Shown piece by piece: positions 36,130-44,989 of a stretch of 64,000 nt of DNA. The position numbers and the translations under genes are program-made. The number at the start of each line of letters is the position of its first letter. Positions within the stretch are counted from its first letter, which is position 1. The DNA lies in assembly GCA_963826505.1 (NCBI GenBank), contig CAWGXG010000006.1, positions 682,001-746,000 on the forward strand, written 5' to 3'. Origin of the DNA: CAWGXG01 sp963826505 (GTDB lineage Bacteria; Chloroflexota; Anaerolineae; Aggregatilineales; Aggregatilineaceae). The notes under the pieces were generated by a model. It was not told the origin of the DNA, searched no databases, and saw nothing but the letters and a program-made list of their open reading frames with translations.

Positions 36130-37092
36130 ATGATAAACCTGGCACAAAGAGCTAAACGCCAGTACGCCGAGGCCGCGCTGCGCGTCCGCCCGGTGACGCA
36201 GCACCTCCGCCGTAACTGGCTGGAAATGGCGATCGAGACGGTGATCAAGCTCAGCGGGATTTCGATCATCATGATCGTGGCGCTGATTTTCTTGTTCCTG
36301 CTGCGCGAAGGGCTGCCCACCTTTCTGGATATTCCACTGCGGCAGTTGTTCGGCAGTCGTTGGTATCCCATCGAGGGGATTTTCGGGCTGTGGCCACTGA
36401 TCGTCGGCTCGCTGCTAGTGACCGCGGGCGCGGTGATCATCGCTGTGCCACTGGGGCTGACCACCGCCATTTACCTGGGCGAGATCGCCCCAGTGTGGCA
36501 GCGTGAGATTTTGAAGCCGCTGATCGAAATGTTGGCGGGGATTCCCTCGATTGTGTTGGGCTTCCTGGGCTGGATCGCGCTCGCGCCGCTGCTGCAAACC
36601 CTGGGCGCTCCAACCGGCCTGACCGCGCTCAGCGGGTCGATCATTCTGGCCTACATGGCGCTGCCGACCATCATTAGCATTTGCGAAGACGCGCTGTACG
36701 CCGTGCCCAAAGAGTACCGGGATGGGGCGCTGGCGATGGGGGCAACCCAGTGGCAGACCATCCGCCGCGTGATACTACCCGCTGCGCGCTCCGGCATGAC
36801 GATGGGTATCATGCTGGGCATTGGGCGCGCGATCGGCGAAACCATGGCGGTGATGATGGTCACCGGCAACGCGGCCTACATTCCGAAAGTCGGCGTCGAT
36901 ATGCCGCTGCAACCCGTCCGCACCATGACGGCTACCGTCGCGGCGGAAATGGGCGAGGTCGCGCAAGGCAGTTTGCATTACAACGTGTTGTTCGGTATCG
37001 GCATTATCCTGTTTCTGATCACGTTCAGCATCAACTCTCTGGCCGGACGGCTGGTAGGGCGTGTTGTCCGACGTCGGGGAGGGCAGTTATGA
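36130..37092 (+). CDS. pstC: Phosphate ABC transporter permease PstC
   Basis: A 320-residue permease with six predicted helices. PstC features are the periplasmic FLDIPLRQLFGSRWYPI segment, the GIPSIVLGFLGWIALAPLL stretch and the EAA loop GALAMGATQWQTIRRVILPA. It forms the phosphate channel with PstA. Its stop overlaps the pstA start (ATGA). Confidence 0.95.
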   Translation: MINLAQRAKRQYAEAALRVRPVTQHLRRNWLEMAIETVIKLSGISIIMIVALIFLFLLREGLPTFLDIPLRQLFGSRWYPIEGIFGLWPLIVGSLLVTAGAVIIAVPLGLTTAIYLGEIAPVWQREILKPLIEMLAGIPSIVLGFLGWIALAPLLQTLGAPTGLTALSGSIILAYMALPTIISICEDALYAVPKEYRDGALAMGATQWQTIRRVILPAARSGMTMGIMLGIGRAIGETMAVMMVTGNAAYIPKVGVDMPLQPVRTMTATVAAEMGEVAQGSLHYNVLFGIGIILFLITFSINSLAGRLVGRVVRRRGGQL

Positions 37093-37934
37093 AACCGCAG
37101 CAAGTCCAGAAAATCGCGGTGGCGGTCATCACCGCTGCGTCGGCGCTGGTCGTCATCCCGATCGTGCTGGTCATCCTGTTCATCTTCGTGAAGGGCATCA
37201 GCGCGATCAATTGGGAATTTCTGACCGCGGCTCCGCGCAACGGCATGACCCAGGGCGGCATCATGCCCGCTATCCTCGGCACGCTGCTGCTGACAACCGG
37301 CACGGCCATCGCCTGCATTCCGTTGGCGATTGGCGCGGCCATTTATCTGGCCGAATACGCGGGCGACAACCGCTTGACGCGCTGGGTCCGGCTGGCGATC
37401 GTCAACTTGGCCGGCATCCCCTCGATCGTCTACGGACTGTTCGGGCTTGGCGCGTTCGTGTTGTTTCTTAACCTCGGCACGTCGATCGTGGCGGGGTCGC
37501 TCACACTGGGCATCATGACGCTGCCGGTCGTGATCAGCACCGCGGAAGAGGCGATTCTGTCCGTGCCGCAGGAGTTCCGCATGGTCAGCCAGAGTCTGGG
37601 AGCCACGCGCTGGCAGACGATCCGCCACCAGGTGCTGCCGCATGCCATGCCGGGCATCATCACCGGCGTCATCCTGGGCCTGAGCCGCGCGGCGGGCGAA
37701 ACCGCGCCGATCCTGTTTACGGTAGCAGCGTTCTACCTGCCGCACCTGCCGCGCTCGCTCAACGATCAAACGATGGCACTACCCTACCACCTCTACGTCA
37801 TCTCGACACAGGTGCCGGGTATGCCCCTCTCGATCCAGTATGGGACGGCGTTGGTGCTGCTTATGCTGGTGCTGTCCCTGACGCTGGTGGCGACGGTGAT
37901 CCGCACGCGGATGCGCCGTCGCCGGGATTGGTAG
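37089..37934 (+). CDS. pstA: Phosphate ABC transporter permease PstA
   Basis: A 281-residue permease. It has the INWEFLTAAPRNGMTQGGIM periplasmic segment, IPLAIGAAIYLAEYAGDN, GIPSIVYGLFGLGAFVLFL and the EAA loop SQSLGATRWQTIRHQVLPHA. It begins at ATG 37089 within the pstC stop and ends four bases before the first ATPase gene. Confidence 0.95.
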   Translation: MKPQQVQKIAVAVITAASALVVIPIVLVILFIFVKGISAINWEFLTAAPRNGMTQGGIMPAILGTLLLTTGTAIACIPLAIGAAIYLAEYAGDNRLTRWVRLAIVNLAGIPSIVYGLFGLGAFVLFLNLGTSIVAGSLTLGIMTLPVVISTAEEAILSVPQEFRMVSQSLGATRWQTIRHQVLPHAMPGIITGVILGLSRAAGETAPILFTVAAFYLPHLPRSLNDQTMALPYHLYVISTQVPGMPLSIQYGTALVLLMLVLSLTLVATVIRTRMRRRRDW

Positions 37935-37938
37935 GTTA

Positions 37939-38700
37939 GTGATGCACGCGAAACTCGTCGCACAAAATGTTTTTTTTACCTACCGGGACGGCACCGAAGC
38001 GCTGCGCAACGTGTCGCTAGACATCGCCAGTAAGCAGATCTTCGTGCTGTTCGGCCCGGCGCGCAGCGGCAAAACGACCCTGCTGCGCCTGTTCAACCGT
38101 CTGTCGGATCTGATCGAGGACAGCGTGTTTCAGGGTACGATCCTGTTTAATGGCGAGGATGTCTTTGAACATGGTGTGCATGTCCCTGACTTGCGCCGCC
38201 GGATCGGGATGGTGTTTGCCGTCCCTTCGCCTCTGCCGGGCAGTATACGCGATAATCTAACTTATGGTCTGAAAATGGCGGGTATTCGCGATCAGGGCCT
38301 ATGGGAAGAGCGCATCGAGCGATCGTTAATGCAGGCGGCTTTGTGGGATGAGGTGAAAGACCGTCTCGACCAATCAGCCTTCGCGCTGTCTGGGGGGCAA
38401 AAGCAGCGATTATGCATCGCCCGCAGCCTGGCGCTGGAGCCAGATGTGCTGATCCTGGACAACCCCACCTCCGGTCTGGATCCTTTATCAACCGGAATGG
38501 TGGAGGAGTCCTTGCACGAGCTGAAGCAGCGTTACACAATTATCATGGTGCCGCATAGTGTCCAGCAGGCCGCGCGCGTGGCGACGCACGCCGCCTTTAT
38601 GCTGGATGGCGAAGTGATCGAGGTAGGGGACGTATCTCAGATTTTCGGCAAGCCGCACGACCAGCGCACAGAAGATTACGTGACAGGACGCTTTGGGTAA
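37939..38700 (+). CDS. pstB: PstB-like ATPase 1 with degenerate catalytic site
   Basis: A 253-residue nucleotide-binding domain next to pstA. Walker A is intact (GPARSGKTT, 39-47), the signature LSGGQ is intact (150-154), and the switch His206 is kept (MVPHS). However, the catalytic Glu after Walker B is Asn175 (LILDNPTSGLD), and the Q-loop Gln is Ala94 (MVFAVPSPLPGS; PstB proteins normally have FQ). It should bind ATP but hydrolyse poorly with its own Walker face. Its intact signature could complete the site of the second ATPase. Stop overlaps the next start by one base (TAATG), so a 1:1 ratio is likely. Confidence 0.9.
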   Translation: MMHAKLVAQNVFFTYRDGTEALRNVSLDIASKQIFVLFGPARSGKTTLLRLFNRLSDLIEDSVFQGTILFNGEDVFEHGVHVPDLRRRIGMVFAVPSPLPGSIRDNLTYGLKMAGIRDQGLWEERIERSLMQAALWDEVKDRLDQSAFALSGGQKQRLCIARSLALEPDVLILDNPTSGLDPLSTGMVEESLHELKQRYTIIMVPHSVQQAARVATHAAFMLDGEVIEVGDVSQIFGKPHDQRTEDYVTGRFG

Positions 38701-39455
38701 TGAACACTAAGATCGATGTCCGCAACTTCAACTTTTTCTACGGCGATTTCCAGGCGCTGATCGACCTGACGATCCCGATCGAGGCCAACAAGATCACGGC
38801 GCTGATCGGGCCGTCTGGCTGTGGGAAATCTACCTTTCTGCGCTCGATCAATCGCATGAACGACACGATCAAGAATACGCGCATGGAAGGCGAAATCCTG
38901 TTGGACGAGGAAGATATTTGCCAACCGGAGGTGGATGTTGTGGAACTACGGCAGCGGGTCGGCATGGTGTTCCAGCGTCCGAATCCCTTTCCGCAGAGCA
39001 TTTACGATAATGTGGCGTTCGGCCCGCGCGTGATGGGAACGGCCCGACACGGGAATCTGGATCGTACCGTGCAAGAAAGCCTGGAGAATGCAGGACTGTG
39101 GAGCGAGGTCCGGCACCGCCTGAAGGCGTCAGCTCTCGAGCTAAACCCGGGACAGCAGCAGCGGCTGTGCATCGCGCGCGCGATCGCAGTCAAACCGGAA
39201 GTGATTTTGATGGATGAGCCATGTTCCGCGCTGGACCCAGTCGCAACACTGCATATCGAAGAATTGATGCGAAAACTGGCGAAAGACTATACGATCGTGA
39301 TTGTGACACACAACATGCAGCAGGCGGCGCGCGTCTCTGATCAAACGGGCTTTTTCTGGTTGGGGCGATTGGTCGAGTTTGGCCCAACAGATCGGCTCTT
39401 TGCTTCGCCAAAACAGGATTTGACGGAAGCATACATCACGGGCCGGCGGGGCTAG
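38700..39455 (+). CDS. pstB: PstB-like ATPase 2 with degenerate signature motif
   Basis: A 251-residue PstB. Walker A GPSGCGKST (37-45), Q-loop Gln92 (MVFQRPNPFPQS), Walker B with catalytic Glu173 (ILMDEPCSALDP) and His204 are all intact. The signature motif is LNPGQ (148-152) in place of LSGGQ: its Ser is Asn and its first Gly is Pro. Together with ATPase 1 it would build a heterodimer with one consensus site (Walker face of this protein, signature of ATPase 1) and one doubly degenerate site. Adjacent to phoU. Confidence 0.93.
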   Translation: MNTKIDVRNFNFFYGDFQALIDLTIPIEANKITALIGPSGCGKSTFLRSINRMNDTIKNTRMEGEILLDEEDICQPEVDVVELRQRVGMVFQRPNPFPQSIYDNVAFGPRVMGTARHGNLDRTVQESLENAGLWSEVRHRLKASALELNPGQQQRLCIARAIAVKPEVILMDEPCSALDPVATLHIEELMRKLAKDYTIVIVTHNMQQAARVSDQTGFFWLGRLVEFGPTDRLFASPKQDLTEAYITGRRG

Positions 39456-39609
39456 GGTAGTCAGGCGGGTCATCCTCTTGTACACTTCAATCATCCATCT
39501 GACATTTCGACGCTAAAGTGCGTCCTCCTGGGCCGCCTGAGGAAGCGAGTGTGAAGGGTCTTTTCATCCGACGACTGAGCCAGTTTAGCGAAATACGGAA
39601 AGAGAAGCG

Positions 39610-40296
39610 ATGTCACCGCGAGAACAATTCGAACGAGATTTGAAGGACCTACGCGCCAGTGTGGGACAAATGGGGGTGATCGTCGAGGACCAGTTGAAGC
39701 TGGCTCTGAAGGCATTTGAAGCGCTTGACACCGATCTGGCGAGGCAGGTGATCGCGATCGATCAAGAGGTAAATGCCCGGCGATTTTCGATCGAGGAGAC
39801 GTGTTTCCGTCTGATCGTGACCCAGCAGCCCGCCGCCCGCGATCTGCGTGCGATCATCGCGGCCCTGAACATCATCGTCGATCTAGAACGGATTGGTGAC
39901 AAGGCCAAAGATATCGCTAACACTATCGCCCACATCTTGGAAAAACCCAACCGTTCGCGCCCCGCGGAACTTTCGCGTATGGGGAAACTCGTGCGGTCGA
40001 TGCTTCACCAATGCATGGAGGCCTACTCCGAGAATTCGTCGGAGTTGGCGAGGGAGGTTGCCCAGCAGGCTAAGGAACTCGATACGCTCTTTGCAGCGGT
40101 TGTGAACCAGACGATCGAGGAGTTCGCTAAGGCGAAAAAAGAGAAGAAAGTCACGGCAGCATTTGGGGTTTTGAGAGCCGCGCAGCATCTGGACCGGGTT
40201 GGGGATTTGGCTACGAATGTGGCTGAACGGATCATCTATATTGAAACGGGAAACGTCCAGGAGATGAAAATCCACTCGCACGATACGGTTGATTGA
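39610..40296 (+). CDS. phoU: Phosphate signalling protein PhoU
   Basis: A 228-residue all-helical protein with two PhoU repeats. Each carries the metal-binding signature: IIVDLERIGDKAKDIANTI in the first and HLDRVGDLATNVAERI in the second. PhoU couples PstSCAB to the phosphate sensor kinase and represses uptake when phosphate is ample. No phoR/phoB pair is in view. ATG 39610 follows GAAAGAGAAG. It is 154 bases after the second pstB. Confidence 0.93.
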   Translation: MSPREQFERDLKDLRASVGQMGVIVEDQLKLALKAFEALDTDLARQVIAIDQEVNARRFSIEETCFRLIVTQQPAARDLRAIIAALNIIVDLERIGDKAKDIANTIAHILEKPNRSRPAELSRMGKLVRSMLHQCMEAYSENSSELAREVAQQAKELDTLFAAVVNQTIEEFAKAKKEKKVTAAFGVLRAAQHLDRVGDLATNVAERIIYIETGNVQEMKIHSHDTVD

Positions 40297-40991
40297 AGTG
40301 CCGCCCTGCAAGATGGTACTGCGATCCGTATCATAACAGCCTTCATCTGGCAGCCAATTTGAGACGAGATCGGACCGGGCCAGCTATTGGCATAGGTCGC
40401 GTGTCTTCCTACTGGGGAAGAGAAAAGTATCGTCTGGTTCAAGATAATGCCCGACGCATAGGCGGAAGTTGCAGATCAGTCCTTATGCGAATCGCCAGTG
40501 CTGACTACACCATACGCCCGTTCGAAATCAGGCGGAAACCCCTGTCGATTTAGCGACAGCCATATGAGACAACTGGCACTAATAACCATCGTATGCCGCG
40601 CTTGCGGCCCAGCGAACAAACCTGATCCACGTTCGTGTACAATCATCGGGCTGATATTTGGGCGTGTGAGTTAGTACAGACCTGCGACGTCTTCTTCCGG
40701 ACCATATTCGCGTTTGTGATCATTGAGTTGGGGTCCCGAAAAGTCATTCATGTCAATATAACACGCCCCCCTGCGATGCCTGAGTGAGAAGTCTTCCCTC
40801 AAATCCGAATGGATGTGTGACTGTAGCCAGCACAGGGCGAGCCGCGCTGTGTGATTCACTGGTTGGCGCCAAAATCGGCGGCGCTTGTGAATGACATTGC
40901 CCAAATTTGGCATGCCAGAACACATGTGCTAATTTCTTTCTAAGAATATCGTAAACTATCGCAGACGACTTGGTAGCCAGGAGGCACAACC
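40297..40991. other. Intergenic stretch without recognisable genes
   Basis: About 700 bases. A minus-strand tail ending at 40671 reads DFSGPQLNDHKREYGPEEDV then AGLY, which looks protein-like but has no family I recognise. The last 15 bases hold the CAGGAGG ribosome site of the VOC gene. Confidence 0.4.
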
Positions 40992-41916
40992 GTGCAGAAA
41001 ATCGTACCGTGTCTATGGTTTGACAAAAACGCTGAAGAGGCGATGAACTTCTACGTCTCAGTTTTCGCCAATTCTCAAGCAACATCAGACAGCTCAAAGA
41101 TCGTCAGCATCACGCGGTATCCAGATGAAGCCCCGGCAGAAGTCATGAAAGGCATGGAAGGCAAAGTGCTGACGGGCATCTTCGAGCTCGCCGGTTACCG
41201 GTTTATGGCACTTGATGGTGGGCCAATCTTTACATTCACACCAGCTATCTCGTTTTTTGTGCGGTGTCACTCAGCGCATGAAGTCGATGCGTACTGGTCC
41301 AGCTTGTCTGACGGTGGTACTGCGCTGATGCCCCTGGATACATACCCTTTTAGTGAGAAATTCGGGTGGATTTCAGGACAAATATGGTCTCTCGTGGCAG
41401 ATCATTTTGGTACGAGAGACTGTTGAGCAGACCATTGTCCCATCGCTGATGTTTGTCGGTGACCAGGCAGGCAAAGCTGAGGATGCCATCAACTTCTATG
41501 CTGAGGTATTTGGCGATGCTAGCGTGGGTGACATTTCACGGTACAGCGCTAACCAGGAGCCAGACCGGGAAGGAACGGTGATGTACGCCGACTTCCGGTT
41601 AGAGGGTCAACCGTTTGCCGCCATGGACAGCGCCCATCAACATGACTTCACATTCAGTGAAGCTATTTCGTTCTATGTCGCATGCGCAACACAAGCAGAA
41701 GTAGACGCGCTGTGGAAACAGCTTTCGGCTGTTCCTGAGGCAGAACAATGTGGGTGGTTGAAAGACAGGTACGGCATTTCCTGGCAGATCATTCCCAAAC
41801 GACTGGGTGAGCTGATGAATGACCCCGATCCTGAGAAATCTGGGAGAGTGATGGAAGCCATGCTCCAGATGAAGAAAATAGACGTCGCCAAGCTGGAAGC
41901 GGCCTATAAGCTCTAG
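40992..41916 (+). CDS. Tandem VOC (PhnB-like glyoxalase-fold) protein, frameshifted between its two domains
   Basis: The GTG at 40992, seven bases after CAGGAGG, opens a PhnB-like domain: VPCLWFDKNAEEAMNFYVSV, then AGYRFMALDGGPIFTFTPAI. At about 41372 the frame is off by one. The next frame restores QDKYGLSWQII and a second domain, VPSLMFVGDQAGKAEDAINF to QCGWLKDRYGISWQIIPKRL. One extra T in the ATTT run accounts for it. Two-domain proteins of this size (about 307 residues) are known in the family. The usual metal-binding residues cannot be certified. It is either a recent inactivation or a base-calling error. Confidence 0.8.
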
Positions 41917-42039
41917 GAGGGTGGGGCAATGACGTCCAACTCCTTGGTGCGTGCGCTGTTTGGGCTTAATCAGGCTATGAACGAACGCTAGTGGACGATC
42001 ATCACGGAGCACCTGACCGACGGCTTGTTTGGTGAAACA

Positions 42040-42190
42040 GATGCGCAGTGCCACGCCTTGGTCGGTCATGGGAGAATCGGGCGCGACAAAAGCATCCAGC
42101 GTTTGAAATGTTAAGGGCGTGAAACGACGTTTAGCTGTCGCAAGCGAACGCCGCTGTATTACACCAAAACGAATTCCGGTACACCCCGAG
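42040..42190 (+). pseudogene. IS1-like transposase N-terminal fragment
   Basis: The plus strand reads CHALVGHGRIGRDKSIQRLK then C and a stop, followed in frame by RETTFSCRKRTPLYYTKTNS. This matches the zinc-ribbon start of IS1-like transposases (..QRFRCQ.C..TFS.R..TPLY.LKT). It complements the C-terminal part found at 24.2-24.7 kb. Dead. Confidence 0.55.
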
Positions 42191-42194
42191 TAAA

Positions 42195-42690
42195 GTGTGG
42201 GCAATTCGAAACGGTCTGACAAGGTCCGAAACTCTGGCGAAAAACGCACGCGTAACCCATCTGGCAAAGTTGGAATTTTCAGGACACTGTTGGCGTGGCG
42301 TATGCGTGCGGAGGCTGTTTTACGGGGAATTCGGAATTACCCACACTTTCGCCGGGGACTACCAAATCGACGATGGTTGATATATTGTATTGCGTATTAA
42401 GATCCGACGTCAAACTGAACAGGCTCAATGACATTTCGATTTATAAAGGCGGACACAAAGCGGTGCGGGTGCACGGAAATCTGCAGTGATTATGCACGGA
42501 TTTGGGGGCGGTGGCGGGTCTTCGCTGGCGGAAGTATGGGTGATTCCGCATTTCTCGCAGAAGACCCACAGCAAGCATACGCCGCACGGTTAGCGGCCTG
42601 TATATTCCACCCTGTCGGAGGGATCACACGCGCGTTTTTCGCCCAAGTTCTGGACACTGGCAGACTCCTTTCTTGATTACCCACATATGC
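42195..42690. repeat. Long imperfect inverted repeat (arms of about 165 bases)
   Basis: Arm 42195-42362 and the reverse complement of 42518-42690 share TGTGGG.AAT, GTCTG.CA..GTCC, GGCGAAAAACGC.CG.GT, GTGGAATnTnCAGG-like and CGGAAT.ACCCA.ACTT. Identity is about 70% by eye, with 155 bases between. No gene is intact. It could be a decayed element pair in head-to-head orientation or a structured RNA source. Confidence 0.65.
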
Positions 42691-42720
42691 GCGGGGATCA
42701 TCGCCTGGTCGATGTCTCGA

Positions 42721-43635
42721 TTAGCTTCTCCCTCCGAACTGCCTGCGCAGCGCCTCAATATCTGGAAAATGAGTTTGCTCGTGCTGAGCCATGTAGGCGG
42801 TCTGGCGCAGAATGGTCAAGTGCCCGAACTCGGGATGCCATCCCGGACGCCACCAATCTTTGAGCGGCAGCGACTCCAGTTGGGCCACACAGCTCACACG
42901 TCTATCACGAAACGCGGATAGAATGGCCTGCGTCGATGTCTGGTGGCGATCCGCCTTCGTGGCGAACTCGTACACGGCTACGGCGGCCAGCTCCGGGTTA
43001 TCGTGGGCCAGCATCAAATCGATACGTGTATCCAGCAATTCCTGGGTATCGTAGAAGTGGGCCACATGCTCATGAATGGACCAGATGTCATCTGCAGGCT
43101 TGTGACGTGTCACGTCGTCAGGAAGATCTCCGACCAGCGCTGCCAGAACATCAGCATTCCTGGCTAGCAGCGCCAGGACCTCAGTCGGATCGGTGGGTTC
43201 GAAATTGTCCCCATTGAAGAACGCCACAAACTTGCGGAAACGTCCCGGCCATGCCCCGCAGTCGGGGCAGTGGTCGGGGGGAGACCCGAGTGCGGCGTAC
43301 CCGCAGGTGCGGCACACAAACACGTCCGGCGCTTCCTCAATCAACAGGTCGTCCTGGCGATGTTCGACCAGCGTTTTCAGGCCAGCCTCCAGAGCAGCCA
43401 TCAATTCGGGCGACAAGCCATTTTGCCGCAATAAGTGGAGGCTGGCCTCGAGTTCCGTTTGCATCGTATCAACTGTGACCAATGGGCGGTAGCGCCAGCC
43501 CGCCCGCCGCATGCCGGCGTACACGGCAGCTTCGACCAGCTTGTTGAGACTCATTTTCCCTTCGGAGGAAAATCGCTCTGCCGCCGCAACAAGGCGAGCG
43601 AGGCCATGCATCATATCAGATTCTTGGTTCATCAT
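42721..43635 (-). CDS. Rubredoxin-like / DinB fusion protein
   Basis: A 304-residue protein in three parts. An N-terminal helical region (1-110) is followed by a rubredoxin-type zinc or iron site CRTCGYAALGSPPDHCPDCG (about 128-147), then a DinB-like four-helix bundle with metal-ligand histidines in IHEHVAHFYDTQ and MAQHEQTHFPDIE. DinB proteins bind divalent metal and are often thiol-dependent transferases; rubredoxin-like domains transfer electrons. I know of no standard name for this fusion. ATG 43635 follows GGAGATG. Confidence 0.75.
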   Translation of the reverse strand: MMNQESDMMHGLARLVAAAERFSSEGKMSLNKLVEAAVYAGMRRAGWRYRPLVTVDTMQTELEASLHLLRQNGLSPELMAALEAGLKTLVEHRQDDLLIEEAPDVFVCRTCGYAALGSPPDHCPDCGAWPGRFRKFVAFFNGDNFEPTDPTEVLALLARNADVLAALVGDLPDDVTRHKPADDIWSIHEHVAHFYDTQELLDTRIDLMLAHDNPELAAVAVYEFATKADRHQTSTQAILSAFRDRRVSCVAQLESLPLKDWWRPGWHPEFGHLTILRQTAYMAQHEQTHFPDIEALRRQFGGRS

Positions 43636-43654
43636 CGCGCCATCTCCACATATA

Positions 43655-43971
43655 CTCCAAAAGCCAGGCGTCCACCCAACAAGTCGAGCCCTTATCATGC
43701 GTCTTCGCCACGTCCAATTCGTTTAGAACGGCCACAACGTCATTGACCATATATTCAATCCGATAGGCGTCCGGCTCATACGGCTAGTCGCTATTGCCGT
43801 GTCCACGAGCATCGATCAGGATGAGCCGGAAGTCATACTTGAGAGCTGTCACATTATCAGCTCGTACCAGACATCGAGCGGAAAATACTGACCGTATTGC
43901 ATCACAAGCGGCGGACCCTGGCCTTCCACTTCAGAGTGGATGCGTATTCCGTCATTGGTAGCGTAGGGCAT
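43655..43971 (-). pseudogene. Alpha/beta hydrolase, 5' remnant with several lesions
   Basis: ATG 43971, with GGAGAG seven bases upstream, starts PYATNDGIRIHSEVEGQGPP then LVMQYGQYFPLDVWYEL and stops. Another frame continues ALKYDFRLILIDARGHGNSD, a stop, then PYEPDAYRIEYMVNDVVAVL and NELDVAKTH. This is the first third of an alpha/beta hydrolase up to just before the nucleophile elbow. The rest is replaced by the neighbouring gene. At least one frameshift and two stops: dead. Confidence 0.75.
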
Positions 43972-44038
43972 CGTCGTGCTCTCCTTCGACTAAAAAGCGT
44001 TTGAAGAGTCGGGCAGAGAAGCTGGCGAACGGATTAGG

Positions 44039-44905
44039 CTATCCACTTACCCCGCCGAACATATAACGAATAAACTCTTCGAGAGGTGTCTGTCTTACGC
44101 CATAAACCCGCGATACTTCTTCCATCTCAATGTTTGTTTCATAGGTTTCAGTCGAATAGAGAAGCTGGATCATAGCGGCCGGCAGCAGGGGAACCGGTTC
44201 GCCCAAACGGACATAACGGACGGACAAGGGATTTCCGGTTGCCCGCCCAACCGTTTCGGCAATTTGGGTCCACGACACGGCAGGTGATCCGCCAATGGCA
44301 ATTTCCTGGTTGTGTGCAGCAGGGTGTCCGACGACAGCTACTGCGATCGCAGCAACATCATTTACCGAGACAAAGGAGTGACGATGGCTGCCGCTCTCAA
44401 CCAGGGTCACAGGCTCTCCAGCCTTCAGAGGGATTCCAACCACCGCGCCGACCCACACCTCGACGAACAAATGCGGCTTGATAATAGTGTAGGAAAGACC
44501 ACTGGCACGGAGGTATTGTTCGCATTCCGCTTTGTACTGAAGGAGAGGAACCGGGCTAGCTGGGTCACTGCCATACACAGATACATAGATGAATTGCTTA
44601 ACTCCAGCCGCCTTCGCTGCGTCGATCAGGTTCATCGTGCCGCGCCGGTCGACGCTTTCCAACGTATCATCGCCACCACGCAGGACAGCGTTCGCTGTGG
44701 TGATCACTACTTCAATGCCCTTGCAGGCACGGTCCAGCGAGGCCCGATCTTTCAGATCGCCCGGCATACCTTCGGCTCCCGCCTCGATCCACGCTTGATA
44801 AGCCGGGTTGCTGCGCTGCAGAATCCGAACGTTTTTGCCTCGTTCCAACAGACGCCGGGTGATCAAGCCTCCCAACAAACCACTTGCACCTACGACAAGA
44901 ATCAT
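44039..44905 (-). CDS. NmrA-like / atypical SDR NAD(P)-binding protein
   Basis: A 288-residue protein. VVGASGLLGGLITRRLLERG is the Rossmann nucleotide-binding loop of atypical SDRs. GMPGDLKDRASLDRACKGIE and KQFIYVSVYGSD follow, and KAECEQYLRASGLSYTIIKP replaces the usual YxxxK site. Members are redox-sensing regulators or quinone/NADPH-dependent reductases. ATG 44905 is preceded by a purine-rich GGAAAGGCGAAGG. The 19-bp element at 44969-44987 lies 63 bases upstream, in the same orientation as that before the SnoaL-like gene, so this gene is a likely target of the neighbouring LuxR/NB-ARC regulator. Confidence 0.88.
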   Translation of the reverse strand: MILVVGASGLLGGLITRRLLERGKNVRILQRSNPAYQAWIEAGAEGMPGDLKDRASLDRACKGIEVVITTANAVLRGGDDTLESVDRRGTMNLIDAAKAAGVKQFIYVSVYGSDPASPVPLLQYKAECEQYLRASGLSYTIIKPHLFVEVWVGAVVGIPLKAGEPVTLVESGSHRHSFVSVNDVAAIAVAVVGHPAAHNQEIAIGGSPAVSWTQIAETVGRATGNPLSVRYVRLGEPVPLLPAAMIQLLYSTETYETNIEMEEVSRVYGVRQTPLEEFIRYMFGGVSG

Positions 44906-44968
44906 CAGCCTTCGCCTTTCCTCTCATGGTGTTCTGTGTCTTAGTCTACGGAATTCTGACCAAGAATA

Positions 44969-44987
44969 CCCCTCTCGAAAGAAGGGG
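44969..44987 (-). promoter_or_regulatory. 19-bp dyad element upstream of the NmrA-like gene
   Basis: On the minus strand it reads CCCCTTCTTTCGAGAGGGG, with CCCCT/AGGGG arms around a nine-base centre, two bases past the regulator's stop codon. Twenty bases downstream is TAGACT, a possible -10. It is an exact copy of the element at 47708-47726. Confidence 0.75.
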
Positions 44988-44989
44988 AT

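Noticed and set aside
36978..37769. 263-residue minus-strand open frame rich in Arg/Asp/Gln
   Set aside because: Antisense to pstC/pstA in a GC-rich region. Composition is that of a shadow frame.
41599..42267. 222-residue minus-strand frame
   Set aside because: Antisense to the second VOC domain and the IS1-like fragment. No motif.
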